Origin: Vibrio europaeus
Lineage (GTDB): Bacteria; Pseudomonadota; Gammaproteobacteria; Enterobacterales; Vibrionaceae
Direction of reading: 5' to 3'
Assembly (NCBI RefSeq): GCF_001695575.1
Contig: NZ_LUAX01000001.1
Coordinates: 2,108,001 to 2,172,000, forward strand
DNA length: 64,000 bases
Shown here: positions 20,036-28,871 of the stretch, piece by piece
Numbering within the stretch: position 1 is the first letter of the stretch
Layout: each line of letters begins with the position of its first letter
Made by a program: the position numbers and the translations under genes
Notes under the pieces: model-generated
The model's input: the letters and a program-made list of their open reading frames with translations, nothing else
What the model was told of the DNA's origin: nothing
Database searches by the model: none

Positions 20036-22168
20036 TTATGCGTCAGTTGCTGGCTTCTCTTCTGAAGCTGCTTCTTCAGTCTTTTCAACTGCTTCTTTCA
20101 TGCTTAGACGTACACGGCCTTGACGGTCAATCTCAAGAACTTTAACTTGAACTTCTTGACCTTCAGCTAGGTAGTCAGACACTTTCTCAACACGCTTGTC
20201 AGCGATTTGCGAGATGTGTACTAGACCATCTTTACCAGGCAGGATAGTTACAAATGCACCGAAATCTGCTAGACGCGCTACTTTACCTGTGTAGATGCGA
20301 CCTACTTCAACTTCTGCAGTGATCTCTTCGATACGACGGATTGCTTCTTTTGCAGCTGTACCTTCAGTTGCAGCAATCTTGATTGTACCGTCGTCTTCGA
20401 TTTCGATAGTTGTACCTGTCTCTTCAGTTAGAGCACGGATAACTGCACCACCTTTACCGATAACGTCTTTGATCTTCTCAGCGCTGATCTTCATTGTGTG
20501 AATACGCGGAGCGAACTCAGAAATATCTTCACGAGCACCAGAGATAGCTTCATCCATTACAGATAGGATGTGCTTACGTGCACCTTGCGCTTGGTTAAGA
20601 GCAATTTGCATGATCTCTTTAGTGATACCTTCGATCTTGATATCCATCTGAAGTGCAGTGATACCAGTGTTAGTACCTGCTACTTTAAAGTCCATGTCAC
20701 CCAAGTGGTCTTCGTCACCAAGGATGTCAGAAAGAACAACGAAATCGTCGCCTTCTTTAACTAGACCCATTGCGATACCAGCAACAGAAGACTTGATTGG
20801 CACACCAGCGTCCATAAGAGCTAGAGATGTACCACATACAGAAGCCATTGATGAAGAACCGTTAGATTCAGTGATTTCTGATACTACACGTACTGTGTAT
20901 GGGAACTCGTCTACTGATGGCATTACTGCAGCGATACCACGCTTAGCCAGTTTACCGTGGCCGATTTCACGACGCTTAGGAGAACCTACGAAACCCGTTT
21001 CGCCAACACAGTATGGAGGGAAGTTGTAGTGTAGTAGGAAGTGATCTTTACGCTCACCTGTTAGCTCATCGATGATTTGAGCGTCGCGCTGCGTACCTAG
21101 AGTCGCAGTTACGATTGCCTGAGTTTCACCACGAGTGAATAGTGAACTGCCGTGAGTACGTGGAAGAACGCCAGTACGTACGTCTAGCGCACGAACCATG
21201 TCTTTTTCACGGCCATCGATACGTGGGTTACCCGCGATGATACTACGACGAACCACAGTCTTCTCTAGATCGTGGAAGATAGTGTGGATTTCTTTTGTAT
21301 TTGCTTCTGGATCTTCAGCAAGCAGTACTTCGTTTACTTCAGCAGCAATCGCATGAATACGGTCGTAACGAGCCATCTTCTCAGTGATTTGGTAAGCTTC
21401 TACAAGTTTCGCTTCTGCTAGCTCAGCGATCTTGTTTACAAGCGTCGTGTTCTCTTGTGGAGCAACCCAATCCCATGCAGGAGTGGCAACTTCAGCTGCG
21501 AACTCGTTGATCGCTTTGATTACAACTTGTTGTTGGTCGTGACCAAATACAACCGCAGAAAGCATCTCTTCTTCAGTTAGGTTGTCTGCTTCAGACTCAA
21601 CCATAAGAACAGCGCCTTCAGTACCAGCAACAACTAGGTCAAGCTTAGACGTTGCTAGCTCAGTGTTGCTTGGGTTCAGTACTAGTTGACCGTCGATGTG
21701 ACCAACGCGTGCTGCACCGATAGGGCCGTTGAACGGGATACCAGAGATAGCAAGAGCCGCAGAAGTACCGATCATTGTTACCATGTCTGGTTGAACGTCT
21801 GGGTTTACAGACATTACTGTCGCGATAACCTGAACTTCGTTTTTGAATGCATCTGGGAATAGTGGACGAATCGGACGGTCGATTAGACGAGCCGTTAGCG
21901 TTTCGCCTTCAGATGGACGACCTTCACGCTTGAAGAAGCCACCAGGGATTTTACCTGCTGCGTAAGTACGCTCTTGGTAGTTAACTGTTAGAGGGAAGAA
22001 GTCTTGCCCTTCAACCGCCTCTTTTTTACCCACTACAGAAACGAATACTGACGTATCGTCCATAGTAACCATAACTGCTGCCGTAGCTTGACGTGCAATA
22101 ACGCCAGTTTCTAGAGTAACTGTGTGGTTACCGTACTGGAACGTTTTAACAACTGGTTTTTCAAACAT
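20036..22168 (-). CDS. pnp: Polyribonucleotide nucleotidyltransferase (PNPase)
   Basis: 710-residue 3'-5' phosphorolytic exoribonuclease of the RNA degradosome. It has two RNase PH domains (about 10-230 and 320-540, the second with the active-site region [13 protein letters not shown] and [19 protein letters not shown]), a KH domain (about 550-615, [20 protein letters not shown]) and an S1 domain (about 620-690, [28 protein letters not shown]). Length is standard. It is preceded by rpsO and by a long leader stem-loop suited to RNase III/PNPase autocontrol. Confidence 0.98.
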   Translation of the reverse strand: MFEKPVVKTFQYGNHTVTLETGVIARQATAAVMVTMDDTSVFVSVVGKKEAVEGQDFFPLTVNYQERTYAAGKIPGGFFKREGRPSEGETLTARLIDRPIRPLFPDAFKNEVQVIATVMSVNPDVQPDMVTMIGTSAALAISGIPFNGPIGAARVGHIDGQLVLNPSNTELATSKLDLVVAGTEGAVLMVESEADNLTEEEMLSAVVFGHDQQQVVIKAINEFAAEVATPAWDWVAPQENTTLVNKIAELAEAKLVEAYQITEKMARYDRIHAIAAEVNEVLLAEDPEANTKEIHTIFHDLEKTVVRRSIIAGNPRIDGREKDMVRALDVRTGVLPRTHGSSLFTRGETQAIVTATLGTQRDAQIIDELTGERKDHFLLHYNFPPYCVGETGFVGSPKRREIGHGKLAKRGIAAVMPSVDEFPYTVRVVSEITESNGSSSMASVCGTSLALMDAGVPIKSSVAGIAMGLVKEGDDFVVLSDILGDEDHLGDMDFKVAGTNTGITALQMDIKIEGITKEIMQIALNQAQGARKHILSVMDEAISGAREDISEFAPRIHTMKISAEKIKDVIGKGGAVIRALTEETGTTIEIEDDGTIKIAATEGTAAKEAIRRIEEITAEVEVGRIYTGKVARLADFGAFVTILPGKDGLVHISQIADKRVEKVSDYLAEGQEVQVKVLEIDRQGRVRLSMKEAVEKTEEAASEEKPATDA

Positions 22169-22244
22169 TGTTATTCCTTTTGGGATAGCTCTCTTTAAAC
22201 AAGAGCAATTGTGTTAGCCCAAGGCATTACATGCTTAAACAGTC

Positions 22245-22317
22245 TAGAGTTTAGTTTGTAGCTCCCAATCGACCACTTTCGACCGGAATCAAACGAGAAG
22301 CTAGAAACTAAATTCTA
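22245..22317 (-). promoter_or_regulatory. pnp leader stem-loop (likely RNase III autoregulatory site)
   Basis: The 19-nt segments 22245-22263 and 22299-22317 are complementary at 17 positions, giving a long stem with a 35-nt loop in the transcript 77-149 nt upstream of the pnp start. E. coli pnp mRNA has a comparable RNase III-cut hairpin through which PNPase represses itself. The inverted repeat is seen; the function is inferred. The rest of 22169-22443 shows only a small hairpin (GCCGA/TCGGC near 22363-22378). Confidence 0.65.
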
Positions 22318-22447
22318 TAACTGCATACGATGTAATTGTAATGCAATGAGCAAATAGAAAATGCCGATAGATATCGGCCGCCGTAGTATAGCGGGATTAA
22401 TTCGGTTTGGCTAAGCTATAGCAACCAAAATAACTAACGGGCAACAA

Positions 22448-22470
22448 AAAAGGGGCTAAAAGCCCCTTTT
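22448..22470 (-). terminator. Terminator between rpsO and pnp
   Basis: AAAAGGGGCT / AGCCCCTTTT stem with AAA loop and a U run on the minus strand, 29 bp after the rpsO stop. Confidence 0.88.
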
Positions 22471-22498
22471 TCGACAAACTGTTCTATGCAGCCGCTGA

Positions 22499-22768
22499 TT
22501 AGCGACGTAGGCCTAGACGCTTGATTAGGTCTTGGTAACGAGAAAGGTTTTTGCCTTTCAGGTAGTCAAGAAGCTTACGACGGCTAGAAACCATACGTAG
22601 AAGACCACGACGGCTGTGGTGATCGCCTTTGTGTGCTTTGAAGTGACCTTGAAGGTGGTTGATAGAAGCTGTAAGTAGAGCTACTTGAACTTCTGGTGAA
22701 CCAGTATCGCCTTCAGCGCGTGCGTATTCTGCAACGATTGCTGCTTTAGTTTCTGCATTCAGAGACAT
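22499..22768 (-). CDS. rpsO: 30S ribosomal protein S15
   Basis: 89 residues, full length. The sequence has the S15 signatures [24 protein letters not shown] and [20 protein letters not shown]. It binds the central domain of 16S rRNA and in E. coli represses its own translation. Usually it directly follows truB; here it starts a transcription unit of its own with a good promoter about 75 bp upstream. Confidence 0.98.
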   Translation of the reverse strand: MSLNAETKAAIVAEYARAEGDTGSPEVQVALLTASINHLQGHFKAHKGDHHSRRGLLRMVSSRRKLLDYLKGKNLSRYQDLIKRLGLRR

Positions 22769-22842
22769 AATTCTCTCCTAAATAAGAGTAGGTTGATATT
22801 TGTGCCAGCCAATCTCTGATTCAGCCGACACGAGAAGCGCGA

Positions 22843-22871
22843 ATTATAGGGGATGTACACAGGTTAAGCAA
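22843..22871 (-). promoter_or_regulatory. Sigma70 promoter for rpsO-pnp
   Basis: On the minus strand TTGCTT (-35) and a perfect TATAAT (-10) are spaced by 17 bp; the -10 lies 75 bp before the rpsO start. Confidence 0.65.
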
Positions 22872-22911
22872 TAGGTATTTGCGCGCGAGGCGGATGCGGG
22901 AGTTGGGAAGC

Positions 22912-23169
22912 GGGAACGGACTTCGTCCTATGGAGAACTGGAGGATTATATCTCCTAGTAGGAGACAAATTCAGTCAACACCTTCTAAACCATCGCTCTA
23001 TCAACTTAGTATCAACAGCCACGTCTCGTAGGGCAAAGCCCGATCCCGTTATCCCGAAACGAAGTGTTCCATAGGGCGCAGCCCGTTCCAAAAGCGAAGC
23101 GTTCCCGAAGGACGAAGTCCGCTCCAGCAGCGCAGCGATCCCGATTTCCATAGGGCGTAGCCCGTTCCC
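22912..23169. repeat. Modular intergenic repeat, locus A (258 bp)
   Basis: The element is bounded by 22-nt inverted repeats (22912-22933 and 23148-23169; 19 of 22 match), each containing a mini-palindrome of the type GGRCnnnGYCC. Inside are one copy of the 8-bp unit GAGAACTG, a 92-bp segment (22959-23050) also found at 49411-49502, and further mini-hairpins such as GGACGAAGTCC and GGGCGCAGCCC. It fills most of the space between the rpsO promoter and mtnN. No open reading frame. Confidence 0.8.
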
Positions 23170-23234
23170 ATCTTTCCCTTTTCTGTTACACTTAGCCTAT
23201 CTAAACCTACCTATTTGAATTAACAGGATTCCTT

Positions 23235-23930
23235 ATGAAAATCGGCATCATCGGTGCAATGGAGCAAGAAGTCTCTATTCTTAAGCAAGCTATTGAAAAC
23301 TGCCAAGAAGTCTCTAAAGCAGGTTGTACTTTCTACGCGGGTCAGCTTAATGGTGTAGAGATCGTACTCCTTCAATCAGGTATCGGTAAAGTTGCTGCTG
23401 CGGTAGGCACGACTATTCTTCTTGACGAATACAAGCCTGATGTCGTGATCAACACAGGTTCTGCAGGTGGCTTTGACTCTAGCCTAAACCTTGGCGACGT
23501 TGTTATTTCAACTGAAGTTCGTCACCACGATGCAGACGTAACGGCATTTGGTTATGAAATTGGTCAAATGGCCCAGCAACCCGCAGCTTTCTTAGCTGAT
23601 GAAAATCTGATGAATGTAGCTGAAAAAGCACTGGCGCAAATGGAAGACAAACACGCGGTACGTGGCCTAATCTGTACTGGCGATACGTTCGTGTGCACCG
23701 CAGAGCGTCAAACATTTATTCGCACACACTTCCCTTCAGTTATTGCTGTTGAAATGGAAGCTTCGGCTATCGCTCAAACCTGTCATCAGTTCAAAGTCCC
23801 ATTTGTTGTTGTGCGTGCAATCTCTGACGTAGCCGACAAAGAAGCGGGCATGAGCTTTGATGAGTTCCTACCGCTAGCCGCTAAGAGTTCATCAGAGATG
23901 GTGGTAAAAATGGTTGACCTGCTGAAGTAA
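23235..23930 (+). CDS. mtnN: 5'-methylthioadenosine/S-adenosylhomocysteine nucleosidase
   Basis: 231-residue enzyme (Pfs) that removes adenine from MTA, SAH and 5'-deoxyadenosine. It feeds methionine salvage and supplies S-ribosylhomocysteine to LuxS for AI-2. Motifs: [10 protein letters not shown] at the start, the substrate-binding [10 protein letters not shown] and the catalytic-aspartate segment [14 protein letters not shown] 23235 is preceded by AACAGGA. The next gene starts 14 bp after the stop, so it heads a unit with the CbiB-like and BtuF genes. Confidence 0.97.
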   Translation: MKIGIIGAMEQEVSILKQAIENCQEVSKAGCTFYAGQLNGVEIVLLQSGIGKVAAAVGTTILLDEYKPDVVINTGSAGGFDSSLNLGDVVISTEVRHHDADVTAFGYEIGQMAQQPAAFLADENLMNVAEKALAQMEDKHAVRGLICTGDTFVCTAERQTFIRTHFPSVIAVEMEASAIAQTCHQFKVPFVVVRAISDVADKEAGMSFDEFLPLAAKSSSEMVVKMVDLLK

Positions 23931-23944
23931 GCTGAAGCGATATC

Positions 23945-24898
23945 ATGGAAGATATTTTCAATCAATTTTATTCAAACGGCGCGCTCCTCGTATTATGGGG
24001 CGCGTTGTTATTTCATCTAATCCTGCCCTTCCCACGTGAGGCGCACCCCGCCATCTTATGGCATAAATTTGCTGAGCAGTTAGCGGACAAAGTCAATGTC
24101 AACGCCAATTATTCGCAAAGCATCATCTCTGGCACTCTAGCTTGGTTATTAATGCTGTTCCCAATGCTCGCTGTCTTGATCGCACTAAAACCGCTTGTTT
24201 GGCAGCCAGAGTTGTTCGAATTAGCGTTTTTGCTGCTCGCAATTGATTGGCGTAATACAGACAAATTTACCGCCCAATTTGTCGCAGCGATGGCACGCGA
24301 AGATAAAGAGCATGCCAAAATGCTCATCAAACCGATCATCAATCGCTCGACTGCGCCTTTATCAATATTAGGCCTAGGTAAAGCGGGCGCAGAAACTCTG
24401 ATCATGTCTTACGGCCGTAATGTCATCGGCGTGCTTTTCTGGTATGCCATTGGCGGTGGTATCGGCGCTTTCATGTATCGCATGAGTGTAGAGTTGGCTC
24501 GGGCGTGGTCACCAAGCAGACAACGCTTTTCACCATTTGGTATTCCCGCAATTCGTGCGGTGGCAGTATTAGACTTTATCCCACTGAGGCTGTTTGCCAT
24601 AATGATCACCTTAGGTCATAGGGCGCAAGCAACCGCTCAACTACTTCAAGAACAAGCCAAGTCGTGGCCTCTTCCTGGACCTGCATGGCTATTGGTTTCC
24701 GTCGGAGCCAAACTGGAACTCTCACTGGGTGGTCCGGCAATTTATGATGGTCACAAAGCGGTACGCGCTAAACTTGGTGGTCGTATTGCACCTTCAGCCA
24801 TTCATATTGCTCAGGTACAAAAAACTCTGGCGTGGCGAATGTTCGCTTGGATTATCATCCAAAGTCTTATCATGGGCTTAATCTATCAAGGAATCTAA
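23945..24898 (+). CDS. CbiB-family cobalamin biosynthesis membrane protein
   Basis: 317-residue membrane protein of the CobD/CbiB family (adenosylcobinamide-phosphate synthase type). It has about four hydrophobic segments. Family features are PFPREAHPAILW near the start, SIISGTLAWLLM, NRSTAPLSILGLGKAGAETLIMSYGRNVIGVLFWYAIGG in the middle and a C-terminal SLGGPAIYDG. Full-length CbiB proteins are of similar size. No other de novo cobalamin gene is in the window, so a role in corrinoid salvage is inferred. It lies between mtnN and btuF, immediately abutting btuF. Confidence 0.8.
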   Translation: MEDIFNQFYSNGALLVLWGALLFHLILPFPREAHPAILWHKFAEQLADKVNVNANYSQSIISGTLAWLLMLFPMLAVLIALKPLVWQPELFELAFLLLAIDWRNTDKFTAQFVAAMAREDKEHAKMLIKPIINRSTAPLSILGLGKAGAETLIMSYGRNVIGVLFWYAIGGGIGAFMYRMSVELARAWSPSRQRFSPFGIPAIRAVAVLDFIPLRLFAIMITLGHRAQATAQLLQEQAKSWPLPGPAWLLVSVGAKLELSLGGPAIYDGHKAVRAKLGGRIAPSAIHIAQVQKTLAWRMFAWIIIQSLIMGLIYQGI

Positions 24899-25720
24899 AT
24901 GCGTTTCACCTTATTGCTCCTGACGGCTTTTGTTTCTCACTTTACTATCGCATCCCCTGCCGAGCGCGTGATCAGCTTGGCACCACACGCGACTGAACTT
25001 GCGTTCGCCGCAGGGCTTGGTGACAAGCTCGTCGCCGTCAGTGAACGAAGTGATTACCCAGAGCAAGCGCAAAAAATAGAAAAAGTCGCGAACTACCAAG
25101 GGATCAAGATCGAACGTATTATCGCCCTTCAGCCTGATCTGATTATTGCGTGGCCTTCTGGTAATCCTAATGGAGAACTCGACAAGCTTAAGCAATTTGG
25201 CCTCAATATTTACTACTCTCAAACCCATTCACTAGAAGATATTGCCGCTAACATTGAGCAGCTAAGCGAATATGCGGAAGATCCAAATGTAGGTAGAAAG
25301 AACGCGCAGGACTTTAGAAATCAGCTAGCAGAACTCAAAAACCGCTACGATACAGAGTCTAAAGTTCGTTACTTCTACCAACTGAGTGAGCAGCCTATTA
25401 TCACCTTGGCGCAAGGAAAATGGCCTAGTGAGGTCTTTTCATTCTGTGGCGGTGAAAATATCTTTGAGAGCAGTGCCGCACCATACCCGCAAGTAGGGAA
25501 AGAGCAAGTCATCTTGCAAAACCCAGAGGTGATGTTTACCTCTCAGCATGCCATCGCCAATGGCAATATTTGGGCGCAGTGGAGTGAGCAGCTTTCGGCG
25601 GTAAAGAACAACTATATTTGGTCTTTAACTTCAGACTGGATAAATCGCCCAACGCCAAGAACGCTCAAAGCTATCGAGCAAGTTTGTGAGCATTTCGAAA
25701 CAGTAAGGCGAAAACGCTAG
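24899..25720 (+). CDS. btuF: Periplasmic cobalamin-binding protein
   Basis: 273 residues: signal peptide of about 18 residues (MRFTLLLLTAFVSHFTIA), then a class III substrate-binding fold with RVISLAPHATELAFAAGLGDKLVAVSERSDYP and IIALQPDLIIAWPSGNP, matching BtuF. It delivers vitamin B12 to the BtuCD importer, whose genes are not here. The ATG follows the TAA of the CbiB-like gene without a gap. E. coli has mtnN-btuF-yadS in this order; here a CbiB-like gene is inserted between mtnN and btuF. Confidence 0.92.
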   Translation: MRFTLLLLTAFVSHFTIASPAERVISLAPHATELAFAAGLGDKLVAVSERSDYPEQAQKIEKVANYQGIKIERIIALQPDLIIAWPSGNPNGELDKLKQFGLNIYYSQTHSLEDIAANIEQLSEYAEDPNVGRKNAQDFRNQLAELKNRYDTESKVRYFYQLSEQPIITLAQGKWPSEVFSFCGGENIFESSAAPYPQVGKEQVILQNPEVMFTSQHAIANGNIWAQWSEQLSAVKNNYIWSLTSDWINRPTPRTLKAIEQVCEHFETVRRKR

Positions 25721-25794
25721 CAGTTAAACGATGAGATCTCGTACAATCCCTCTTCGTTTTCTGTTCCCTTTTTTAAGTAAGAGATTTTAGTGTC

Positions 25795-26415
25795 ATGGAT
25801 TCCATGCTGCTTTATGTCGTCGACTTGTTCGGTACGGCTGTTTTTGCAATTTCAGGTGTTCTATTAGCGGGTCGATTAAAAATGGACCCTTTTGGTGTTG
25901 CTGTACTTGGTAGTGTCACCGCGATTGGCGGAGGCACAATCCGTGATATGGCCCTAGGCGCGACACCAGTCTTTTGGATCACCGATACCAACTACTTGTG
26001 GACCATCCTGATTACTTGCTTACTCACCATGCTTATCATCAGAAGGCCTAAGCGCCTTGCCTGGTGGATATTGCCTGTCTGTGATGCTATTGGTCTCGCG
26101 GTATTTGTTGGTATTGGCGTTGAAAAAACCATGGCTTATCAAGACTCAGCACTAGTTGCGATCATTATGGGTGTGATAACTGGCTGTGGCGGCGGTATTA
26201 TCCGTGACGTACTTGCCCGAGAAGTGCCCATGGTTCTTAGAAGTGAAGTGTACGCGACCGCGTGTATCATTGGCGGTGTATTCCACACTACCGCTTTGGC
26301 CATGGGACAAGACAGCGACACAGCCTTTCTAGCAGGCGTATTCTCAACGCTTCTGATTCGTCTTGGGGCGATTCGCTGGCACTTATCACTGCCGACATTT
26401 GCTTTGAATCGGTAG
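25795..26415 (+). CDS. TRIC cation channel family membrane protein (YadS-like)
   Basis: 206 residues with about seven hydrophobic helices in two related halves. Each half carries the GGG-containing motif of the family (AIGGGTIRDMALG at about 44 and GCGGGIIRDVLARE at about 131). Bacterial TRIC proteins are trimeric cation channels; the physiological role is unknown. It follows btuF by 74 bp, the same neighbourhood as E. coli yadS. Confidence 0.9.
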   Translation: MDSMLLYVVDLFGTAVFAISGVLLAGRLKMDPFGVAVLGSVTAIGGGTIRDMALGATPVFWITDTNYLWTILITCLLTMLIIRRPKRLAWWILPVCDAIGLAVFVGIGVEKTMAYQDSALVAIIMGVITGCGGGIIRDVLAREVPMVLRSEVYATACIIGGVFHTTALAMGQDSDTAFLAGVFSTLLIRLGAIRWHLSLPTFALNR

Positions 26416-26477
26416 AGCTGGAGAAATTTCAAAGGGTTGGCTTGATACGTCAACCCTTTTTTGTGGATAGAGGAACT

Positions 26478-26570
26478 GGGAACGGGCTACGCCCTATGGA
26501 TAACTGGATAACTGGATAACTGGATAACTGGATAACTGGATAACTCTAGTTTTCCCGAGGACGAAGTCCG
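26478..26570. repeat. Modular intergenic repeat, locus B with 8-bp tandem array
   Basis: A 22-nt module (26478-26499) nearly identical to the end of locus A leads into five perfect copies plus a 7/8 copy of the unit GATAACTG (26499-26546). A GGACGAAGTCC mini-hairpin follows (26559-26569). It lies between the TRIC gene and the thr operon terminator. Confidence 0.8.
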
Positions 26571-26576
26571 ACAAAA

Positions 26577-26598
26577 AAAGGTCGCCAAAGCGACCTTT
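26577..26598 (-). terminator. Terminator of the thrABC operon
   Basis: AAAGGTCGC / GCGACCTTT stem, CAAA loop and a U run of seven on the minus strand, 22 bp after the thrC stop. Confidence 0.88.
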
Positions 26599-26619
26599 CT
26601 TATCTTCCATTCTTTATGA

Positions 26620-27903
26620 TTACTTCTGCACTCGACGCAGTACTTGTTTTAGCAAGTCAAAGTCGTTAGCTAGGTCCTCAGATAGAAGCTCCATTGCAGC
26701 GTGTTTAGCGAGTGGCCCTGGTAATTCGATATCTGTATCTAAAATATCATCGACCACTTCTTTGAACTTAGCTGGGTGAGCAGTACATAGGAAAAGACCC
26801 GTCTCGCCTTCTTGGAGCTGCTCGTCTAAAACGCGGTAAGCGATCGCACCGTGTGGCTCACACAAATAGCCTTGCTCATGTAGCTCTTTGACTGATTCAG
26901 CACTTTGCGCGTCAGTGACCGCACCCTTGCCAAGTGTCTCTAAGCCCCACTCTTTTACGCGGCATAGTTCTTCGATACGTGGCCAGTTGTTTGGTTGGCT
27001 AACATCCATCGCATTCGATGTTGTCGCCACTGTTGGCTTAGGATCCCACTTACCGGTTTCTAGATATCGTGGCACCGTATCATTGGCATTAGTCGCGGCA
27101 ATGAAACGTTTGATTGGCAGACCTAGTGCTTTAGCCAGTAGACCCGCGGTTAAGTTACCGAAGTTGCCACTTGGTACAGAAACAACAAGGTTTTCACGCT
27201 GCTCTTTGCTTAGCTGAGAAGCGGCTTCAAAGTAGTAACAGATTTGCGCCATTAGGCGTGAGATATTGATGGAGTTCGCTGAGTTAAGGCCAATCTCTTC
27301 GCGTAACTCTGAATCATCAAATGCTTGCTTAACCAAAGCCTGACAAGCGTCGAAGTCGCCATCAATCGCTACTGTGTGAATGTTCTTGCCCAGCGTACAG
27401 AACAGCTTTTCTTGTAGCGGGCTGATCTTACCTTTTGGATATAGGATAACGACATTGATGTCTTCCATTCCATAGAAGGCATGAGCCACTGCTGCACCCG
27501 TGTCACCCGAAGTTGCGGTTAGGATGGTGATTTTACCGCCATCAGAAACAGCCGCGAGTGACTGCGCCATAAAACGACCACCAAAGTCTTTAAACGCTAA
27601 TGTCGGACCGTGGAATAACTCTAGCGCGTATACGCCTTCTTTGACTTTGTTAATTGGAGCAGGGAATTGGAAAGCCGCATCCACTAGCGAATTCACTTTC
27701 TCTTCCGCAAGCTCATCACCAATTAACGCAGAAAGAATCTTTGTACTACGTGAAACAAAATCTTCTGCTAACAGGGCATCGATATCATCGAACTTAGGCA
27801 ACTCTTGTGGGAAAAAAAGGCCTTGGTTACGACCTAACCCTTGGCGAACGGCTTGGCCAAAGGAGACTTGTTCATCGTTTTCTTTTATGTTGTACAGCTT
27901 CAT
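26620..27903 (-). CDS. thrC: Threonine synthase
   Basis: 427-residue PLP enzyme converting O-phosphohomoserine to threonine. The PLP lysine lies in [18 protein letters not shown] (about residues 94-111), with [16 protein letters not shown] and [21 protein letters not shown] as further cofactor-binding segments. Length matches the E. coli enzyme. Its ATG overlaps the thrB stop by four bases, so it is translationally coupled; it is the last gene of thrLABC. Confidence 0.97.
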   Translation of the reverse strand: MKLYNIKENDEQVSFGQAVRQGLGRNQGLFFPQELPKFDDIDALLAEDFVSRSTKILSALIGDELAEEKVNSLVDAAFQFPAPINKVKEGVYALELFHGPTLAFKDFGGRFMAQSLAAVSDGGKITILTATSGDTGAAVAHAFYGMEDINVVILYPKGKISPLQEKLFCTLGKNIHTVAIDGDFDACQALVKQAFDDSELREEIGLNSANSINISRLMAQICYYFEAASQLSKEQRENLVVSVPSGNFGNLTAGLLAKALGLPIKRFIAATNANDTVPRYLETGKWDPKPTVATTSNAMDVSQPNNWPRIEELCRVKEWGLETLGKGAVTDAQSAESVKELHEQGYLCEPHGAIAYRVLDEQLQEGETGLFLCTAHPAKFKEVVDDILDTDIELPGPLAKHAAMELLSEDLANDFDLLKQVLRRVQK

Positions 27904-28868
27904 AGCTCACTTCCTGTTACGTTCGAACCTTGTTTGTTGAGGCGACAAACATGGACGAATCCTTCTTCATTTTGTACGTAGTTCTGTTCAAGCCAGCGAG
28001 CAACTCGCTCAGCGACATCTTTATCTTTACAAATACTAAATAATGTTGGGCCACTACCAGAAATACCAGTAGCTAAAGCACCGGCTGTAGCTGCATATTT
28101 ACGTGCATCAGCAAAGCCTGGTAGCAGTTTCTCACGATACGGTTCAGCGATCACGTCTTTGATCATCTTCGCTGCCAATTCAGGTTGATTTGAATGACAC
28201 GCATGGATAAAGCCAGCAAGATGACGACCGTGAGCAATGATATCTTGACGGCGATATTGAGAAGGTAAGATCTCACGCGCTTCAGCGGTTGACACTTTTA
28301 TCCCAGGGTAAGCCATTACCCAGTACCAATCGTCAAAGCATGGTACTTCTTGGCTAATAACCCCAAGCTCTTCTAGCATAAGCTGCACGCCACCTAAGTA
28401 ACATGGCGCAACGTTATCATAGTGGATGCCACCAGAAATTTGGCCTTCCATTTCACCCATGAGTGCGAGCAGTTCAGTCTCATTCAACGGCTCACCATGA
28501 AAACGGTTTAGTGCATCAAGCGCGGCAACAATAGAACATGCACTGGAACCTAACCCTGAACCGATTGGCATGTTCTTTTCTAATGTCATTTCCAACGCCA
28601 GCAGCGCTTCACCTTTTTTGTCTAGCTCTCTAGCAAATACTCGCCAGCAGTCATAAACGATATTTTCTTTTGGATCCGCAGGCAGCTTAGAAACAAAGTT
28701 ACCTGCTGTTTTCAAACTGAATGGCTCGCTACCAGATTTCACTAAAACTCGATCACCTAGCAGAGTGCCATCAATAGGGGACACGGCCGCCCCCAATACG
28801 TCGAAACCGACACTAACATTACCAATTGATGCTGGAGCGTAAACTGCTACATCCATACCACGGCTCAT
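27900..28868 (-). CDS. thrB: Homoserine kinase
   Basis: 322-residue GHMP kinase that phosphorylates homoserine. The ATP-binding loop [21 protein letters not shown] and the N-terminal [18 protein letters not shown] are diagnostic, and [12 protein letters not shown] is the C-terminal motif. ATG 28868 has AGGAG eight bases upstream; E. coli alignment would also allow MDVAVYAP four codons later. It starts 3 bp after thrA and overlaps thrC. Confidence 0.97.
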   Translation of the reverse strand: MSRGMDVAVYAPASIGNVSVGFDVLGAAVSPIDGTLLGDRVLVKSGSEPFSLKTAGNFVSKLPADPKENIVYDCWRVFARELDKKGEALLALEMTLEKNMPIGSGLGSSACSIVAALDALNRFHGEPLNETELLALMGEMEGQISGGIHYDNVAPCYLGGVQLMLEELGVISQEVPCFDDWYWVMAYPGIKVSTAEAREILPSQYRRQDIIAHGRHLAGFIHACHSNQPELAAKMIKDVIAEPYREKLLPGFADARKYAATAGALATGISGSGPTLFSICKDKDVAERVARWLEQNYVQNEEGFVHVCRLNKQGSNVTGSEL

Positions 28869-28871
28869 ATT

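Noticed and set aside
23170..23234. Cobalamin riboswitch before the mtnN-cbiB-btuF unit
   Set aside because: The gap between the repeat and mtnN is only 65 bp, too short for the conserved B12-box structure, and no such box is visible there or before btuF.
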